The position numbers were made by a program, and so were the translations under genes. Below, piece after piece: positions 6,118 through 15,512 of a DNA stretch of 64,000 nt. The notes beneath the pieces were generated by a model. The model saw only the letters and a program-made list of their open reading frames with translations. It did no database searches and had not been told where the DNA came from. Where the stretch lies: assembly GCA_910584155.1 (NCBI GenBank), contig CAJTYG010000001.1, positions 144,023 to 208,022 on the forward strand. Direction: 5' to 3'. The stretch is from an uncultured Christensenella sp. (GTDB taxonomy: Bacteria > Bacillota > Clostridia > Christensenellales > CAG-917). How positions within the stretch are numbered: position 1 is the first letter of the stretch; each line of letters begins with the position of its first letter.

Positions 6118-8199
6118 TCAATGCACCGAAAACAACAGATCGCCGTAGTTGGGGAAGGGCCAATTTTCCTTTGCCACGTTAAGCTCGAGCTCGTCGCAGG
6201 TTTTGCGCAGGTCGTCCATTGCGGGAATTACCTCGTCACGGAAGCAATTTCCACATTCCAACGTAGTGGAGAAGCCGTGTGCGTTGTTAAGCGCTTTTTT
6301 GAGCGCCGCTACCTTGACGTTTGCCTCGTTTACTAGCCCTGCGACGGTGTTTGCGGCGTCTGTTTCCGCCTTTGCGTCCACGCCGACTTTAATGGAATTT
6401 TTGGCTGTCTTTACAAGCTCGCCCTTATATTTTATTGCGGAAGGCAAAATTTCCATCGTAGTCATATCAAGCATTGTCATTGCCTCGATGTTGACTAATC
6501 TGCAATACGCTTCCATATACACCTCTTGGCGGGAGCGCAGCTCTCTTTCGGTGAATACGTGTTGGCTTTCAAACAGCTTTATGTTTTTGGGCGAGGTGAG
6601 ATAGGGCAGTGCGTCCATAGTGGACTTCAAATTGAGCAGCCCTCTCTTTTTGGCTTCCTCTACCCATTCGTCCGAGTAGTTGTTGCCGTTGAAGATTATT
6701 CTTCCGTGCTCGTTCATAACACGCTTAATTATCTTGCTTATGCCTGCCTGCAGGTCGTCGGCTTTTTCAAGCTCGTCGGCAAATTCCTCAAACTGCTCGG
6801 CTATCATAGTATTGAGCACGACGTTCACGCCCGTGATAGACTGTGCCGAGCCCGGCATACGGAACTCGAATTTATTGCCCGTAAACGCAAACGGCGACGT
6901 GCGGTTGCGGTCGGAGCGGTCCATTGCGAACTGCGGCAGCACGTGTACGCCGAGCTTGACCTCGCAATTTGCTCTGCGGGAGAAGCTGCGTCCGTCTGCG
7001 ATCGCCTGCATTATACCCGTAAGCTCGTCGCCGAGAAACATACTCACTATCGCAGGCGGCGCCTCGTGTGCGCCGAGCCTGTGGTCGTTGCCCGCCGATG
7101 CTACGGATATGCGCAAAAGGTCCTGATGTTTGTCCACCGCAGCGATAACTGCTGCGAGGATAAGCAAAAACTGAGCGTTGTCCTCGGGGCTGCTGCCCGG
7201 ATCGAATAGGTTGTGCCCGAAGTTGGTGCAAAGCGACCAATTATTATGTTTACCGCTTCCGTTTACACCGTTAAACGGCTTTTCGTGCAAAAGACAGGTC
7301 ATTCCGTGCTTTGAAGCGACCTTTTTCATCAGCTCCATAGTGAGCTGATTTTGGTCGGAAGCGACGTTTACCGACGTGAATATAGGCGCAAACTCGTGCT
7401 GTGCTGGCGCAACCTCGTTGTGCTTGGTCTTTGCCAAAATGCCCACCTTCCACAGCTCCTCGTCAAGCTCTTTCATATATTTTACAACTCTCGGCTTAAT
7501 TGCGCCGAAATAATGGTCGTCAAGCTCCTGTCCCTTTGGCGGACGTGCGCCGAAAAGCGTTCTGCCCGTGTAAAACAAATCCTTGCGCTTTTCAAACGTA
7601 GCGGTGTCTACCAAAAAATATTCCTGCTCGGAGCCTACGGTGACGTTCAAACGCTCGGTCTTGCGCCCGAACAGGCGCAGCAGCCTCACACCCTGCTTGT
7701 TGACCGCTTCCATAGAGCGTAGCAGAGGCGTCTTTTTGTCGAGAGCGTCGCCGTTGTAGGAACAAAACGCCGTCGGGATACACAGTATGCCGTCCTTGAT
7801 GAATGCGTTTGAGGTCGGGTCCCACGCAGTGTAGCCTCTTGCTTCAAACGTGGATCTCAAGCCGCCGCTTGGGAACGAGCTTGCGTCAGGCTCGCCCTTT
7901 ATCAGCTCTTTTCCGCTCAATTCCATTATGACGTCGCCCGACTTTGTGGGGGATATAAAGCTGTCGTGCTTTTCCGCCGTGATGCCCGTCATAGGTTGGA
8001 ACCAATGTGTAAAGTGCGTGACGCCCTTTTCCACAGCCCATTCCTTCATCTCGTTTGCAATGACGTTTGCCACCTCAAGCGAAAGAGGCAAATCAAGCGC
8101 ACAGCATTTTTTAAATTCCTTGTAAGTTTCTTCGGGCAGGCGTTTTGACATCACTCTGTCATCAAACACCATGCTGCCGTAAAGCTCGGACATTATCAT
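6118..8199 (-). CDS. glnN: Glutamine synthetase type III
   Basis: 693 residues, in the 690-730 range of GSIII and far longer than GSI or GSII. It makes glutamine from glutamate, ammonia and ATP in the cytoplasm, the main entry of ammonia into biosynthesis. GSIII hallmarks: EKPFNGVNGSGKHNNWSL, VGSEQEYFLVD, NEVAPAQHEFAP, DRNRTSPFAFTGNKFEFRMP and the long C-terminal extension ending ENWPFPNYGDLLF. The start chosen is ATG 8199, with AAGGAG about 10 nt away; ATG 8193 is the alternative. It has its own promoter and no visible tRNA-like or riboswitch leader. The first 6 bases of the next intergenic interval separate its stop from the zinc-ribbon genes' promoter region. Confidence 0.97.
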   Translation of the reverse strand: MIMSELYGSMVFDDRVMSKRLPEETYKEFKKCCALDLPLSLEVANVIANEMKEWAVEKGVTHFTHWFQPMTGITAEKHDSFISPTKSGDVIMELSGKELIKGEPDASSFPSGGLRSTFEARGYTAWDPTSNAFIKDGILCIPTAFCSYNGDALDKKTPLLRSMEAVNKQGVRLLRLFGRKTERLNVTVGSEQEYFLVDTATFEKRKDLFYTGRTLFGARPPKGQELDDHYFGAIKPRVVKYMKELDEELWKVGILAKTKHNEVAPAQHEFAPIFTSVNVASDQNQLTMELMKKVASKHGMTCLLHEKPFNGVNGSGKHNNWSLCTNFGHNLFDPGSSPEDNAQFLLILAAVIAAVDKHQDLLRISVASAGNDHRLGAHEAPPAIVSMFLGDELTGIMQAIADGRSFSRRANCEVKLGVHVLPQFAMDRSDRNRTSPFAFTGNKFEFRMPGSAQSITGVNVVLNTMIAEQFEEFADELEKADDLQAGISKIIKRVMNEHGRIIFNGNNYSDEWVEEAKKRGLLNLKSTMDALPYLTSPKNIKLFESQHVFTERELRSRQEVYMEAYCRLVNIEAMTMLDMTTMEILPSAIKYKGELVKTAKNSIKVGVDAKAETDAANTVAGLVNEANVKVAALKKALNNAHGFSTTLECGNCFRDEVIPAMDDLRKTCDELELNVAKENWPFPNYGDLLFSVH

Positions 8200-8228
8200 A
8201 ATAGATACGCTCCTTTTTTTATAGGCAC

Positions 8229-8256
8229 ATTATATGCCTTAAACGTCAAAATTCAA
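8229..8256 (-). promoter_or_regulatory. Promoter of glnN
   Basis: On the minus strand TTGAAT (8251-8256), a 16-bp spacer, TATAAT (8229-8234), 30 nt before the start codon. Confidence 0.6.
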
Positions 8257-8338
8257 AACGATTTTTTGCATTTGCAAAATATTTATGCATTGTTTTTTAA
8301 GCTAAGCTTAAGGTTGTCTTAAAATTTGTATAGAATGC

Positions 8339-8366
8339 TTGCGCTTTGGTTTTTGCGTTTTATAAT
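8339..8366 (+). promoter_or_regulatory. Candidate promoter of the 8389 lipoprotein
   Basis: TTGCGC (8339-8344), 16 bp, TATAAT (8361-8366), followed by the SD AAAGGAGG (8375-8382). Confidence 0.45.
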
Positions 8367-8388
8367 GACAGCAGAAAGGAGGAGAGCT

Positions 8389-9396
8389 ATGAAGAAAACG
8401 ATTGCAGCTATTTTACTGTCCGCTTTGCTTATTTTAGTATGCGCATTTGCGCTTTCAGCTTGCAATCCTACGGCAAACGTTACGGGCAACTGGATAGGTT
8501 ATCTTGAGGGCAACGGCAACGTGCAGGTCTATTTTTCGGCAAGAAATAACGGTTCTGTTGCCATCACCGAGCGCAGAGCGGAATACTTTTGTCCTGATAT
8601 AGACGAGGTCACAAGAAACGGCAAGCTGAAAAGAATGATATTCCGTGATTTTGTTCTGTTAGGCGCTTATGACAAGCAAGTCCGTTTAGAATTGTCTAAA
8701 GGAAATATAACTTTAGATTATAAGACCGACGAGGGCAAATTTGTTTTTAAGAGGACGGAGCTGTCTTTATCGGAATGGCGGCAGCAGGCATTTACGTTTG
8801 CGTATGACGACAGTACACTGCCCGGCGAGGTTTTTGCCGTCTACAAGCCGCTTTATTACAGCGATAATAATTATGGTTTAAGCAGGGCGATTTCACGAAG
8901 AAAGAATTTTGAAGATATCGTCGGCAAAATATGCTTTGGGTTTGGACAACTCAGGGTTAATTTGAGCGATTTTAGTGTCAGTAATATTGACAGTTTGTAT
9001 TTTTTAGAGGTGCAAACAAGTGAGTACGCAGACAGCGCTTTTGATATCACGCTGACAAGAATACCCTATGAAGCGTTTGATAAAGAGACTTATGTTGTTA
9101 AAACGACAGAAGTAGAAACCGTGCGGTCCCCTGTTTATTACGATAGTACACAGAAAAAGTTTTTTACGGGGGATAATTTAGTATTCGGCAAGGATGACAC
9201 CGTCGTCTCTTTGTGCGGGGAAATCATATTGGATGGTAGATCGGATTTTGAAATACGCAATGAGGATATGGCAGACGATGAGTTTATTGCTTTTATAGGC
9301 TCGGAGATTGACAAGCAGGATGTGCAGAATCTCGCCGACGGCAAAGTAAGTTTTCTTGATTTTTTTGATGGACTGTGGTTCGGCAACAAAACCTGA
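8389..9396 (+). CDS. Hypothetical lipoprotein
   Basis: 335 residues. ATG 8389 follows a strong SD (AAAGGAGGAGAG); an in-frame ATG-like start at 8326 lies in the promoter. The signal peptide MKKTIAAILLSALLILVCAF ends in lipobox LSAC (Cys about residue 25), so the mature protein is lipid-anchored outside the membrane. The start of the mature part (NVTGNWIGYLEGNGNVQVYF) resembles the lipocalin-like or copper-resistance NlpE-type beta-barrel openings seen in Clostridial lipoproteins, but I cannot assign a family. It is monocistronic, with no visible terminator. Function unknown. Confidence 0.7.
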   Translation: MKKTIAAILLSALLILVCAFALSACNPTANVTGNWIGYLEGNGNVQVYFSARNNGSVAITERRAEYFCPDIDEVTRNGKLKRMIFRDFVLLGAYDKQVRLELSKGNITLDYKTDEGKFVFKRTELSLSEWRQQAFTFAYDDSTLPGEVFAVYKPLYYSDNNYGLSRAISRRKNFEDIVGKICFGFGQLRVNLSDFSVSNIDSLYFLEVQTSEYADSAFDITLTRIPYEAFDKETYVVKTTEVETVRSPVYYDSTQKKFFTGDNLVFGKDDTVVSLCGEIILDGRSDFEIRNEDMADDEFIAFIGSEIDKQDVQNLADGKVSFLDFFDGLWFGNKT

Positions 9397-9533
9397 ATAT
9401 TAACGCATTTTCAATATTATCATTTGTCGGGTGAGGGCTCAGCGTATTATGTATGGCGTTATACGCTTATTGCGTTGCTCGTCTGGGCTAAGATACGCTG
9501 CGCACAGCCTCGCAATATTGTTGCAGATAACTT

Positions 9534-9562
9534 TTGACAAAATAATATATAAATGTTATAGT
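9534..9562 (+). promoter_or_regulatory. Promoter of the purB-purA-guaA operon
   Basis: TTGACA (9534-9539), 17 bp, TATAGT (9557-9562). The leader (about 9569-9638) has two T runs but no purine riboswitch core or PurBox that I recognise. The 9397-9530 stretch before it holds only an imperfect inverted repeat (cagcgtat 9438 / atacgctg 9493). Confidence 0.75.
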
Positions 9563-9638
9563 ATATTTACAATAAAGTGTTCAATTTTTTTTTAAGCAGC
9601 GGCTGAAAAAATTTGGACATTTTTTTTCGGAGGGTACA

Positions 9639-11069
9639 ATGGACAGTTACGTGTCACCGCTTTGTGAAAGATATGCAGGCAAGAGGATGAAATTTATCTT
9701 CTCGCCTGATTTTAAGTTTAGCACTTGGCGCAGACTTTGGATTGCGCTTGCCGAGGCCGAAAAAGAGCTGGGTATCCCTATCACGGACGCTCAGATAGAG
9801 CAGATGAAGGCGCATATCACCGACATCGACTATGACTTTGCAAGGCAAAAGGAAAAAGAGGTCCGTCACGACGTTATGGCGCACGTGCTCACCTACGGCA
9901 AGACCTGTCCCGACGCAAAGCCTATCATACACCTTGGCGCAACAAGCTGCTATGTAGGCGACAACACTGACGTCATACAGATGAAAGAGGGCTTGCTCGA
10001 GATACGCAAAGCGCTTGTGACCTGCATAAAAAACGTGCGTGACTTCGCATATACAAACAAGGGGCTCGTCACCTTGGGCTTTACGCATTTCCAAGCCGCA
10101 CAGCCCACGACGGTAGGCAAGCGTGCCACGCTATGGCTTCAGGACCTTGTTATGGATCTCGAAACGCTCGATTTTGAGCTTTCCCGCCTCAAGCTGCTCG
10201 GCTGCAAGGGCACCACGGGCACGGCGGCAAGCTTTGTGGAGCTTTTCGGCGGAGATCTTGATAAGGTCAAAGCGCTTGACGTAGCTATTGCAAAAAAGAT
10301 GGGCTTTGAAAGCAGCATTGCCGTCAGCGGACAGACGTATACGAGAAAGGCGGACTTCAATGTGATAAGCGTGCTTTGCGGTATTGCTCAAAGTGCGGCA
10401 AAGTTTTCAAACGATATAAGGCTGCTTTCGCACCTTAAGGAAGTGGAAGAACCCTTTGAAAGCGGACAGATAGGCTCGTCGGCTATGGCGTACAAGCGCA
10501 ATCCTATGCGCAGCGAGCGCATTGCGTCGCTTGCAAGATACGTCATGTGCGACACTCTCAATCCCGCTATCACGGCGGCGACGCAGTGGTTTGAACGCAC
10601 GCTTGACGACAGCGCAAATCGCCGCATAGCTATCCCCGAAGCGTTTTTGGCAGTTGATGCGATACTTGCGCTTTACAACAACATCATAAGCGGACTGACG
10701 GTCTATCCTAAGATAATCGAGCGCCACCTCAAGGCGGAGCTTCCGTTTATGGCGACAGAAAATATCCTTATGTACTGCGTCGCCGAAAAGGGCGGCGACA
10801 GACAGGTGCTGCATGAGGCTATCCGTCAACACTCTGTGGCGGCGGCAAAGGTGGTCAAGCTCGAGGGCGGCGACAACGATTTGTTGTCACGCATACTTGC
10901 CGACAAGCAATTCGGACTCAGCGAGCAGGAATTGAACTCGCTTTTGGATGTCAAGGCTTTCTCGGGTATGGCGGAGCAGCAGGTTGAGGAATATATCCTG
11001 TCAACGGTTGATCCTCTGCTTGAAAAAAACAAGAGCTTCATCGGTGAAATTGGCGAAGTGAATGTATAA
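9639..11069 (+). CDS. purB: Adenylosuccinate lyase
   Basis: 476 residues. It cleaves adenylosuccinate to AMP and fumarate, and SAICAR to AICAR, as a cytoplasmic tetramer of the fumarase/aspartase superfamily. The signature loop is GSSAMAYKRNPMRSERI (about residues 282-298, the superfamily SSxMPxKxNxxxxE with Ala-Tyr at the usual Pro position); HLGATSCYVGDNTD and TLGFTHFQAAQPTTVGKR are the other conserved blocks. SD GGAGGG lies 5 nt before ATG. It is first in a three-gene purine operon: 33 nt to purA. Confidence 0.96.
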   Translation: MDSYVSPLCERYAGKRMKFIFSPDFKFSTWRRLWIALAEAEKELGIPITDAQIEQMKAHITDIDYDFARQKEKEVRHDVMAHVLTYGKTCPDAKPIIHLGATSCYVGDNTDVIQMKEGLLEIRKALVTCIKNVRDFAYTNKGLVTLGFTHFQAAQPTTVGKRATLWLQDLVMDLETLDFELSRLKLLGCKGTTGTAASFVELFGGDLDKVKALDVAIAKKMGFESSIAVSGQTYTRKADFNVISVLCGIAQSAAKFSNDIRLLSHLKEVEEPFESGQIGSSAMAYKRNPMRSERIASLARYVMCDTLNPAITAATQWFERTLDDSANRRIAIPEAFLAVDAILALYNNIISGLTVYPKIIERHLKAELPFMATENILMYCVAEKGGDRQVLHEAIRQHSVAAAKVVKLEGGDNDLLSRILADKQFGLSEQELNSLLDVKAFSGMAEQQVEEYILSTVDPLLEKNKSFIGEIGEVNV

Positions 11070-11102
11070 AACACATCAAAAATAAATTTTTAGAGGTCAT
11101 AT

Positions 11103-12374
11103 ATGCTTACATCAATAGTCGGTATCAACTGGGGTGACGAGGGCAAGGGACGTATGGTCGATCTGCTCAGCGAGTCACAGGACGTAGTGGTGCGTTATCA
11201 GGGCGGCAACAACGCCGGACACACCGTCATCAACGACAAGGGCAAATTTGTGCTCAATCTGCTGCCCTCGGGCATTTTGAGAGAAAATGTCGTCAACGTT
11301 ATGGGCAACGGAATGGTCGTTGATATTGAGCACCTTTGCAAAGAGATCGCAAGGCTGAGAGAGGGCGGCATAAAAATCACTCCCGACAACCTCAAAATCA
11401 GCGACAAGGCGATAGTTTGCTGTCCCTACAACGTGGCGCAGGACTGCCTTGAGGAAGATAGGCTCGGCGACAAAAAATTCGGTTCTACACGCAGAGGCAT
11501 TGCGCCCGTCTATGCCGACAAATATATGAAAAAAGCTATCAGAATGGGCGACATTCTCCACCCCTCATATCTCAAGGAAAGGCTGGAGACTATTGTGGAA
11601 TGGAAAAACCTTTCTATAGAGGGAATGTACGGCGGCGAGGCATATACGGTCGAGGGCTTGCTCAAATGGTTTGAAGCCTACGGCACGCCTCTTAAGGACT
11701 ATATCTGCGACACGGGCTACTACCTCAACGGGGCGCTCAAGGCGGGCAAAAACGTGATGCTCGAGGCGCAGCTCGGCGCACTCAGAGACATTGATTTCGG
11801 TATCTATCCGTTTACGACGTCTTCGTCAACTATCACGGCATACGGTCCCGTCGGCGCAGGCATACCCAATCGCAAGGTGGAAAATTCCATCGGCGTTATG
11901 AAGGCGTATTCCACCTGCGTGGGCGAGGGACCCTTCACTGCAGAGATGTTCGGCGAGGAAGCGGAAAATCTGAGAAAGGCAGGCGGCGAGTACGGCGCCG
12001 CAACGGGACGTCCCCGCAGAGTGGGCGGCTTTGACGTGGTTGCGTCACGCTACGGCTGTATGGTGCAGGCGACGGACGAAATAGCGCTCACAAAGCTTGA
12101 TATCCTTGATACTATAGAAAAGATACCCGTGTGCGTCGCATACGACGTAAACGGCAAGCGTGTGGACGAGTTCCCAAGCGGAGAGGCGCTCAACATTGCA
12201 AAGCCCGTCATCGAGTATATGGACGGCTGGTGCTGTCCGACTACAGGCTGCCGCAAATATGAGGAGCTGCCCGAAAACGCACGCAAGTATATCGAGTATA
12301 TCGAAAAGGCGGTAGATTGCCATATCAAATATATCTCGGTCGGCGCAGAGCGAGAAGCTATCATCATAAAATAA
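11103..12374 (+). CDS. purA: Adenylosuccinate synthetase
   Basis: 423 residues, normal length. It joins IMP and aspartate with GTP hydrolysis to give adenylosuccinate, the substrate of the preceding purB product, so the first two genes of the operon make AMP from IMP. Motifs: the N-terminal GTP-binding loop GDEGKGRMVD with catalytic Asp, QGGNNAGHTV with catalytic His, the central TTSSSTITAYGPVGAGIP, and the C-terminal TGRPRRVGGFD. SD AGAGGT before ATG. 46 nt separate it from guaA. Confidence 0.97.
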   Translation: MLTSIVGINWGDEGKGRMVDLLSESQDVVVRYQGGNNAGHTVINDKGKFVLNLLPSGILRENVVNVMGNGMVVDIEHLCKEIARLREGGIKITPDNLKISDKAIVCCPYNVAQDCLEEDRLGDKKFGSTRRGIAPVYADKYMKKAIRMGDILHPSYLKERLETIVEWKNLSIEGMYGGEAYTVEGLLKWFEAYGTPLKDYICDTGYYLNGALKAGKNVMLEAQLGALRDIDFGIYPFTTSSSTITAYGPVGAGIPNRKVENSIGVMKAYSTCVGEGPFTAEMFGEEAENLRKAGGEYGAATGRPRRVGGFDVVASRYGCMVQATDEIALTKLDILDTIEKIPVCVAYDVNGKRVDEFPSGEALNIAKPVIEYMDGWCCPTTGCRKYEELPENARKYIEYIEKAVDCHIKYISVGAEREAIIIK

Positions 12375-12420
12375 CCAAAAACGACGTTTAAGTGTCAAAA
12401 TATACATATAAAGGTGACAT

Positions 12421-13956
12421 ATGGACAAAAACGCAAATCAAACTGTTGTTGTGTTGGACTTCGGCGGTCAGTATAAGGAGCTTATCGCAAGACGTGTCAG
12501 AGAGTGCAAGGTGCACTCGCAGATACTGTCGGGCGCAACGCCTATAGACAAGCTCAAAGATATAGCCCCGATAGGCATTATTCTTACGGGCGGACCGCAC
12601 AGCGTGTATGAGGAAAGCTCGCCGCATACGGTCAAGGAGCTGTTTGAGCTCGGAATTCCCATTTTGGGCATTTGCTACGGTATGCAGCTTATGGCGTACA
12701 CTCTCGGTGGCAAAGTGAGTGCGTGCAAGGTGAGCGAGTACGGCACAATAAATACGACTTATGACGATGCGGCTTGCGCACTGTTTAAGGGCTTGAATAC
12801 AAGTGCGCTCACGCTTATGAGCCATACTGATTTTGTCGATAAAATGCCAAACGGCTTCAAGGGCGCAGCCCATACGCAGGACTGTCCCGTTGCGGCAATG
12901 TACAATGCGGATAAAAAACTGTACGCCGTGCAATTCCACCCCGAGGTCGAACGCACTGCGCAGGGCACGCAGCTTCTGCACAATTTCCTGTATGAGATAT
13001 GCGGCGCAAATGGCGACTACAGCATCGACGATTTTATTCAGAGAGAAATCGTCCGCATAAGAGAGCAGGTAGGCAATCATCAGGTCGTGCTCGGCTTGAG
13101 CGGCGGCGTAGACAGCTCCGTCTGTGCGGCTATTCTCGAAAAGGCTATTCCAAATCAGCTCACCTGCATTTTCGTGGATCACGGAATGATGAGAAAAAAC
13201 GAGGGCGACGAGATAGAAAGCGTCTTTGCAAACAAAAATTTAAACTTTGTGCGAGTTGACGCCGAGCAAAGGTTTTTGACTAAGCTTGACGGCGTGTCCG
13301 ATCCCGAGCGCAAGCGTAAGATAATCGGCGAGGAATTTGTCCGTGTTTTCGAGGAAGAAAGCTCAAAATTTGCGGGCAGCTTTTTGGCGCAGGGCACTAT
13401 CTATCCCGACGTCGTGGAAAGCGGGCTTACAACGGGCGCAGTCATCAAATCGCACCACAACGTGGGCGGACTGCCAAAGGACACAAAGTTTATAGGGCTT
13501 GTAGAGCCGCTGCGCTCGCTGTTTAAGGACGAGGTGCGTGAGCTTGGCAGAAAGCTCCAGCTTGACGAAACGCTCGTGTCCCGTCAGCCTTTCCCCGGTC
13601 CGGGGCTTGCGGTGCGCTGCATAGGCGAAATAACAAAGGAAAAGCTTGATATTTTGCGTGATGCGGACTATATCTTCCGTGAGGAGCTCAAAAAAGCAAA
13701 TCTGAATTACGGTCAGTTTTTTGCGGTGCTCACAAATATGCGCACCGTCGGCGTAATGGGCGACGGCAGGACTTACAACTATGTTGTGGGACTGCGTGCG
13801 GTCATAACCTCCGACTTTATGACCTGCGAGTATGCGCATATCCCGTATGAGGTTTTGGACGTAGTATCCTCACGTATCGTCAACGAGGTGCAGGGCGTAT
13901 CCAGAGTGGTTTACGACATCACAGGCAAACCGCCTGCGACTATCGAGTGGGAATAA
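12421..13956 (+). CDS. guaA: GMP synthase (glutamine-hydrolysing)
   Basis: 511 residues: an N-terminal class I glutamine amidotransferase (ILGICYGMQL with the nucleophile Cys, QFHPEV with the catalytic His, residues 1-195), an ATP-pyrophosphatase (GLSGGVDSSVCAAIL around 222) and a C-terminal dimerisation domain ending GKPPATIEWE. It turns XMP into GMP using glutamine and ATP. Together with purA and purB the operon handles both branches from IMP; guaB is not in view. SD AAAGGTG precedes ATG. A strong terminator follows directly. Confidence 0.97.
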   Translation: MDKNANQTVVVLDFGGQYKELIARRVRECKVHSQILSGATPIDKLKDIAPIGIILTGGPHSVYEESSPHTVKELFELGIPILGICYGMQLMAYTLGGKVSACKVSEYGTINTTYDDAACALFKGLNTSALTLMSHTDFVDKMPNGFKGAAHTQDCPVAAMYNADKKLYAVQFHPEVERTAQGTQLLHNFLYEICGANGDYSIDDFIQREIVRIREQVGNHQVVLGLSGGVDSSVCAAILEKAIPNQLTCIFVDHGMMRKNEGDEIESVFANKNLNFVRVDAEQRFLTKLDGVSDPERKRKIIGEEFVRVFEEESSKFAGSFLAQGTIYPDVVESGLTTGAVIKSHHNVGGLPKDTKFIGLVEPLRSLFKDEVRELGRKLQLDETLVSRQPFPGPGLAVRCIGEITKEKLDILRDADYIFREELKKANLNYGQFFAVLTNMRTVGVMGDGRTYNYVVGLRAVITSDFMTCEYAHIPYEVLDVVSSRIVNEVQGVSRVVYDITGKPPATIEWE

Positions 13957-13970
13957 GCAAAATCAAACAA

Positions 13971-14011
13971 AAAAGCACTCTTAACAACTGTCGTTAAGAG
14001 TGCTTTTTATA
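13971..14011. terminator. Bidirectional terminator between guaA and the sigma-factor gene
   Basis: AAAAGCACTCTTAAC (13971-13985) pairs perfectly with GTTAAGAGTGCTTTT (13993-14007); loop of 7 nt. Confidence 0.85.
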
Positions 14012-14024
14012 TATCTCGATATGT

Positions 14025-14588
14025 TCAATCGCTGTTTGTATCGAGCATTCTTTTGATTTTTTTGCGGACGGCGTAAATGGTGTTATCTACCTGTTTTTTT
14101 TCAATGCCGAGCTTTTCGGAAATTTCCTGATAAGACATTGCTTTTAAAAACAGCTTGAGCACGTTGCGTTCTCGCTCGTTGAGGACAGATGATATTGCGT
14201 CAAGCAAAAGTCTGCCGTCTTCCTCTTCTAAAAACGCTTTTTCGAGGTCGGTCTCATCGGCAATATCAAGCGCTTCGGCAAGCGGAGCGTCGTCGCTTGA
14301 AACGCTCATATGTTTTTTTATTGCCGTCTTGATAGTGTTGTGTATGCAGGTCGAGGCGTAGGTTTTAAAGCTTGCGGCGCCGTCCTGCACGTTGTAGTTG
14401 CGCACGGCGTTTAATAGCCCTATCATTCCCGACTGCACAAGGTCGTCGCTGTCCACACCGATGACAAAATATGATCGGGCGATGGTTTTCACCAAAGCGG
14501 AATAGGCGATGAGGAGTTTATTTTCCGCCTCGCTGTCGCCGTGTTGGGCTTTTGTTATTATGCTGTTTTCGTCATAAATGTCTTGCAT
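14025..14588 (-). CDS. sigH: Sigma-70 family factor, SigH (Spo0H)-like
   Basis: 187 residues. Region 2 reads DSDDLVQSGMIGLLNAVRNY and FKTYASTCIHNTIKTAIKKH; region 4 reads LNERERNVLKLFLKAMSYQEI with the HTH KLGIEKKQVDNTIYAVRKKI. These lines are close to SigH, the factor that starts sporulation and stationary-phase transcription. Gene order supports this: mrnC, rlmB, then this gene, as in B. subtilis mrnC-rlmB-rae1-sigH, but with no rae1 gene between. Slightly shorter than B. subtilis SigH (about 218). Just upstream lies an unusual 12-copy array of 10-12 bp repeats. The assignment is strong for the family and good for SigH itself. Confidence 0.8.
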   Translation of the reverse strand: MQDIYDENSIITKAQHGDSEAENKLLIAYSALVKTIARSYFVIGVDSDDLVQSGMIGLLNAVRNYNVQDGAASFKTYASTCIHNTIKTAIKKHMSVSSDDAPLAEALDIADETDLEKAFLEEEDGRLLLDAISSVLNERERNVLKLFLKAMSYQEISEKLGIEKKQVDNTIYAVRKKIKRMLDTNSD

Positions 14589-14606
14589 TTTTTTACTTAA
14601 AAATGA

Positions 14607-14733
14607 CCGTTTTTTAGTCGATTTTCGGCTGTTTTTTGCTGTTTTTCAGCCGTTTTTTACTGTTTTTTAGCCGTTTTTCGGTTGTTTTTCGGCTGTTTTT
14701 TAGTCGATTTTCAGTCAATTTTCAGCCGCTTTT
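14607..14733 (-). repeat. Array of about 12 short A-rich repeats between rlmB and sigH
   Basis: On the minus strand units of 10-12 nt such as ggctaaaaaac, agccgaaaaac, cggctgaaaat and cgactaaaaaac follow without spacers, filling nearly the whole gap between the rlmB stop and the sigH start. They carry no good terminator and would be in the sigH leader of a read-through transcript. Confidence 0.8.
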
Positions 14734-14736
14734 AAA

Positions 14737-15459
14737 CTATCTGCGTTGGCGCACCACTTCGTAAAGCACGATGCCTGCCGCTACCGAAGCATTGAGGCTG
14801 TTCACCTGTCCGAACTGCGGAATGGTGAGCGTATCATCGCACAGTTGTTTTGTGAGGCGGTGTATGCCTTCGCCCTCGCTGCCGATGACAATGGCGATAT
14901 CGCCGCTTAAATTGACCGATTTTGGGGCTTTGCCGTCAAAATCAGTTGCATAAACCCATATATTTTGCTCTTTAAGCTCTCGTATCACATCGTTTATGTT
15001 GGTCACCTTTGCTATGGGCATATACTCGGTTGCGCCGCAGGCGACCTTGACAACAGTGTCGTTTACGCTCACGCTGCGGTGTTTTGGAATGACTATCCCG
15101 TGTGCGCCGAAGCACTCTGCGCTGCGGATGATTGCGCCCAGATTGTGCGGGTCGGTTATGCTGTCCAAAAGCACAATCAAAAGAGGCTCGCCCTTTGTTC
15201 GTGCACTGTTTATTATGTCCTGCACCTCGCAGTATGAAAAATCTGTCACTGCCGCTACAACGCCCTGATGATTGCCGCCGTTTGACAGCTTGTCAAGCAT
15301 AGCACGGTCCACATAGCTCATTACGGTGCGGGCTTCCTTTGCAAGCGTGCGTATGGTGTTGAGGGTGGGGTCGAATTCCCCCTTGAGCATAAAAAGCTTG
15401 TCTATAGTTTTGCCTGCCCGATAGGCTTCTTTGACGGGATTTCTGCCGAATATATACAT
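14737..15459 (-). CDS. rlmB: 23S rRNA 2'-O-ribose methyltransferase, RlmB/TrmH family
   Basis: 240 residues. SPOUT (trefoil-knot) methyltransferase that puts a methyl group on the 2'-OH of G2251-equivalent in 23S rRNA, using SAM. An N-terminal L30e-like substrate-binding domain (IFGRNPVKEAYRAGKTIDKL) precedes the three SPOUT motifs: DPHNLGAIIRSAECFGAHGI, IAIVIGSEGEGIHRL and IPQFGQVNSLNASVAAGI. Minus-strand SD AAGGAGC lies before ATG 15459. It sits between mrnC and sigH, as in B. subtilis. Confidence 0.92.
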   Translation of the reverse strand: MYIFGRNPVKEAYRAGKTIDKLFMLKGEFDPTLNTIRTLAKEARTVMSYVDRAMLDKLSNGGNHQGVVAAVTDFSYCEVQDIINSARTKGEPLLIVLLDSITDPHNLGAIIRSAECFGAHGIVIPKHRSVSVNDTVVKVACGATEYMPIAKVTNINDVIRELKEQNIWVYATDFDGKAPKSVNLSGDIAIVIGSEGEGIHRLTKQLCDDTLTIPQFGQVNSLNASVAAGIVLYEVVRQRR

Positions 15460-15512
15460 TGTGCGGTTGCTCCTTTATGATGCTTATAATAAACGGAAAG
15501 ATAATATCATCA

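Noticed and set aside
6526..7209. 227-codon plus-strand frame opposite glutamine synthetase
   Set aside because: Shadow frame; no SD or family resemblance.
9397..9530. tRNA or small RNA gene before purB
   Set aside because: An imperfect inverted repeat is present, but no cloverleaf, T-loop GTTCRA or discriminator could be fitted.
14607..14733. CRISPR array
   Set aside because: Units are 10-12 bp, directly adjoining and without unique spacers; no cas genes nearby.
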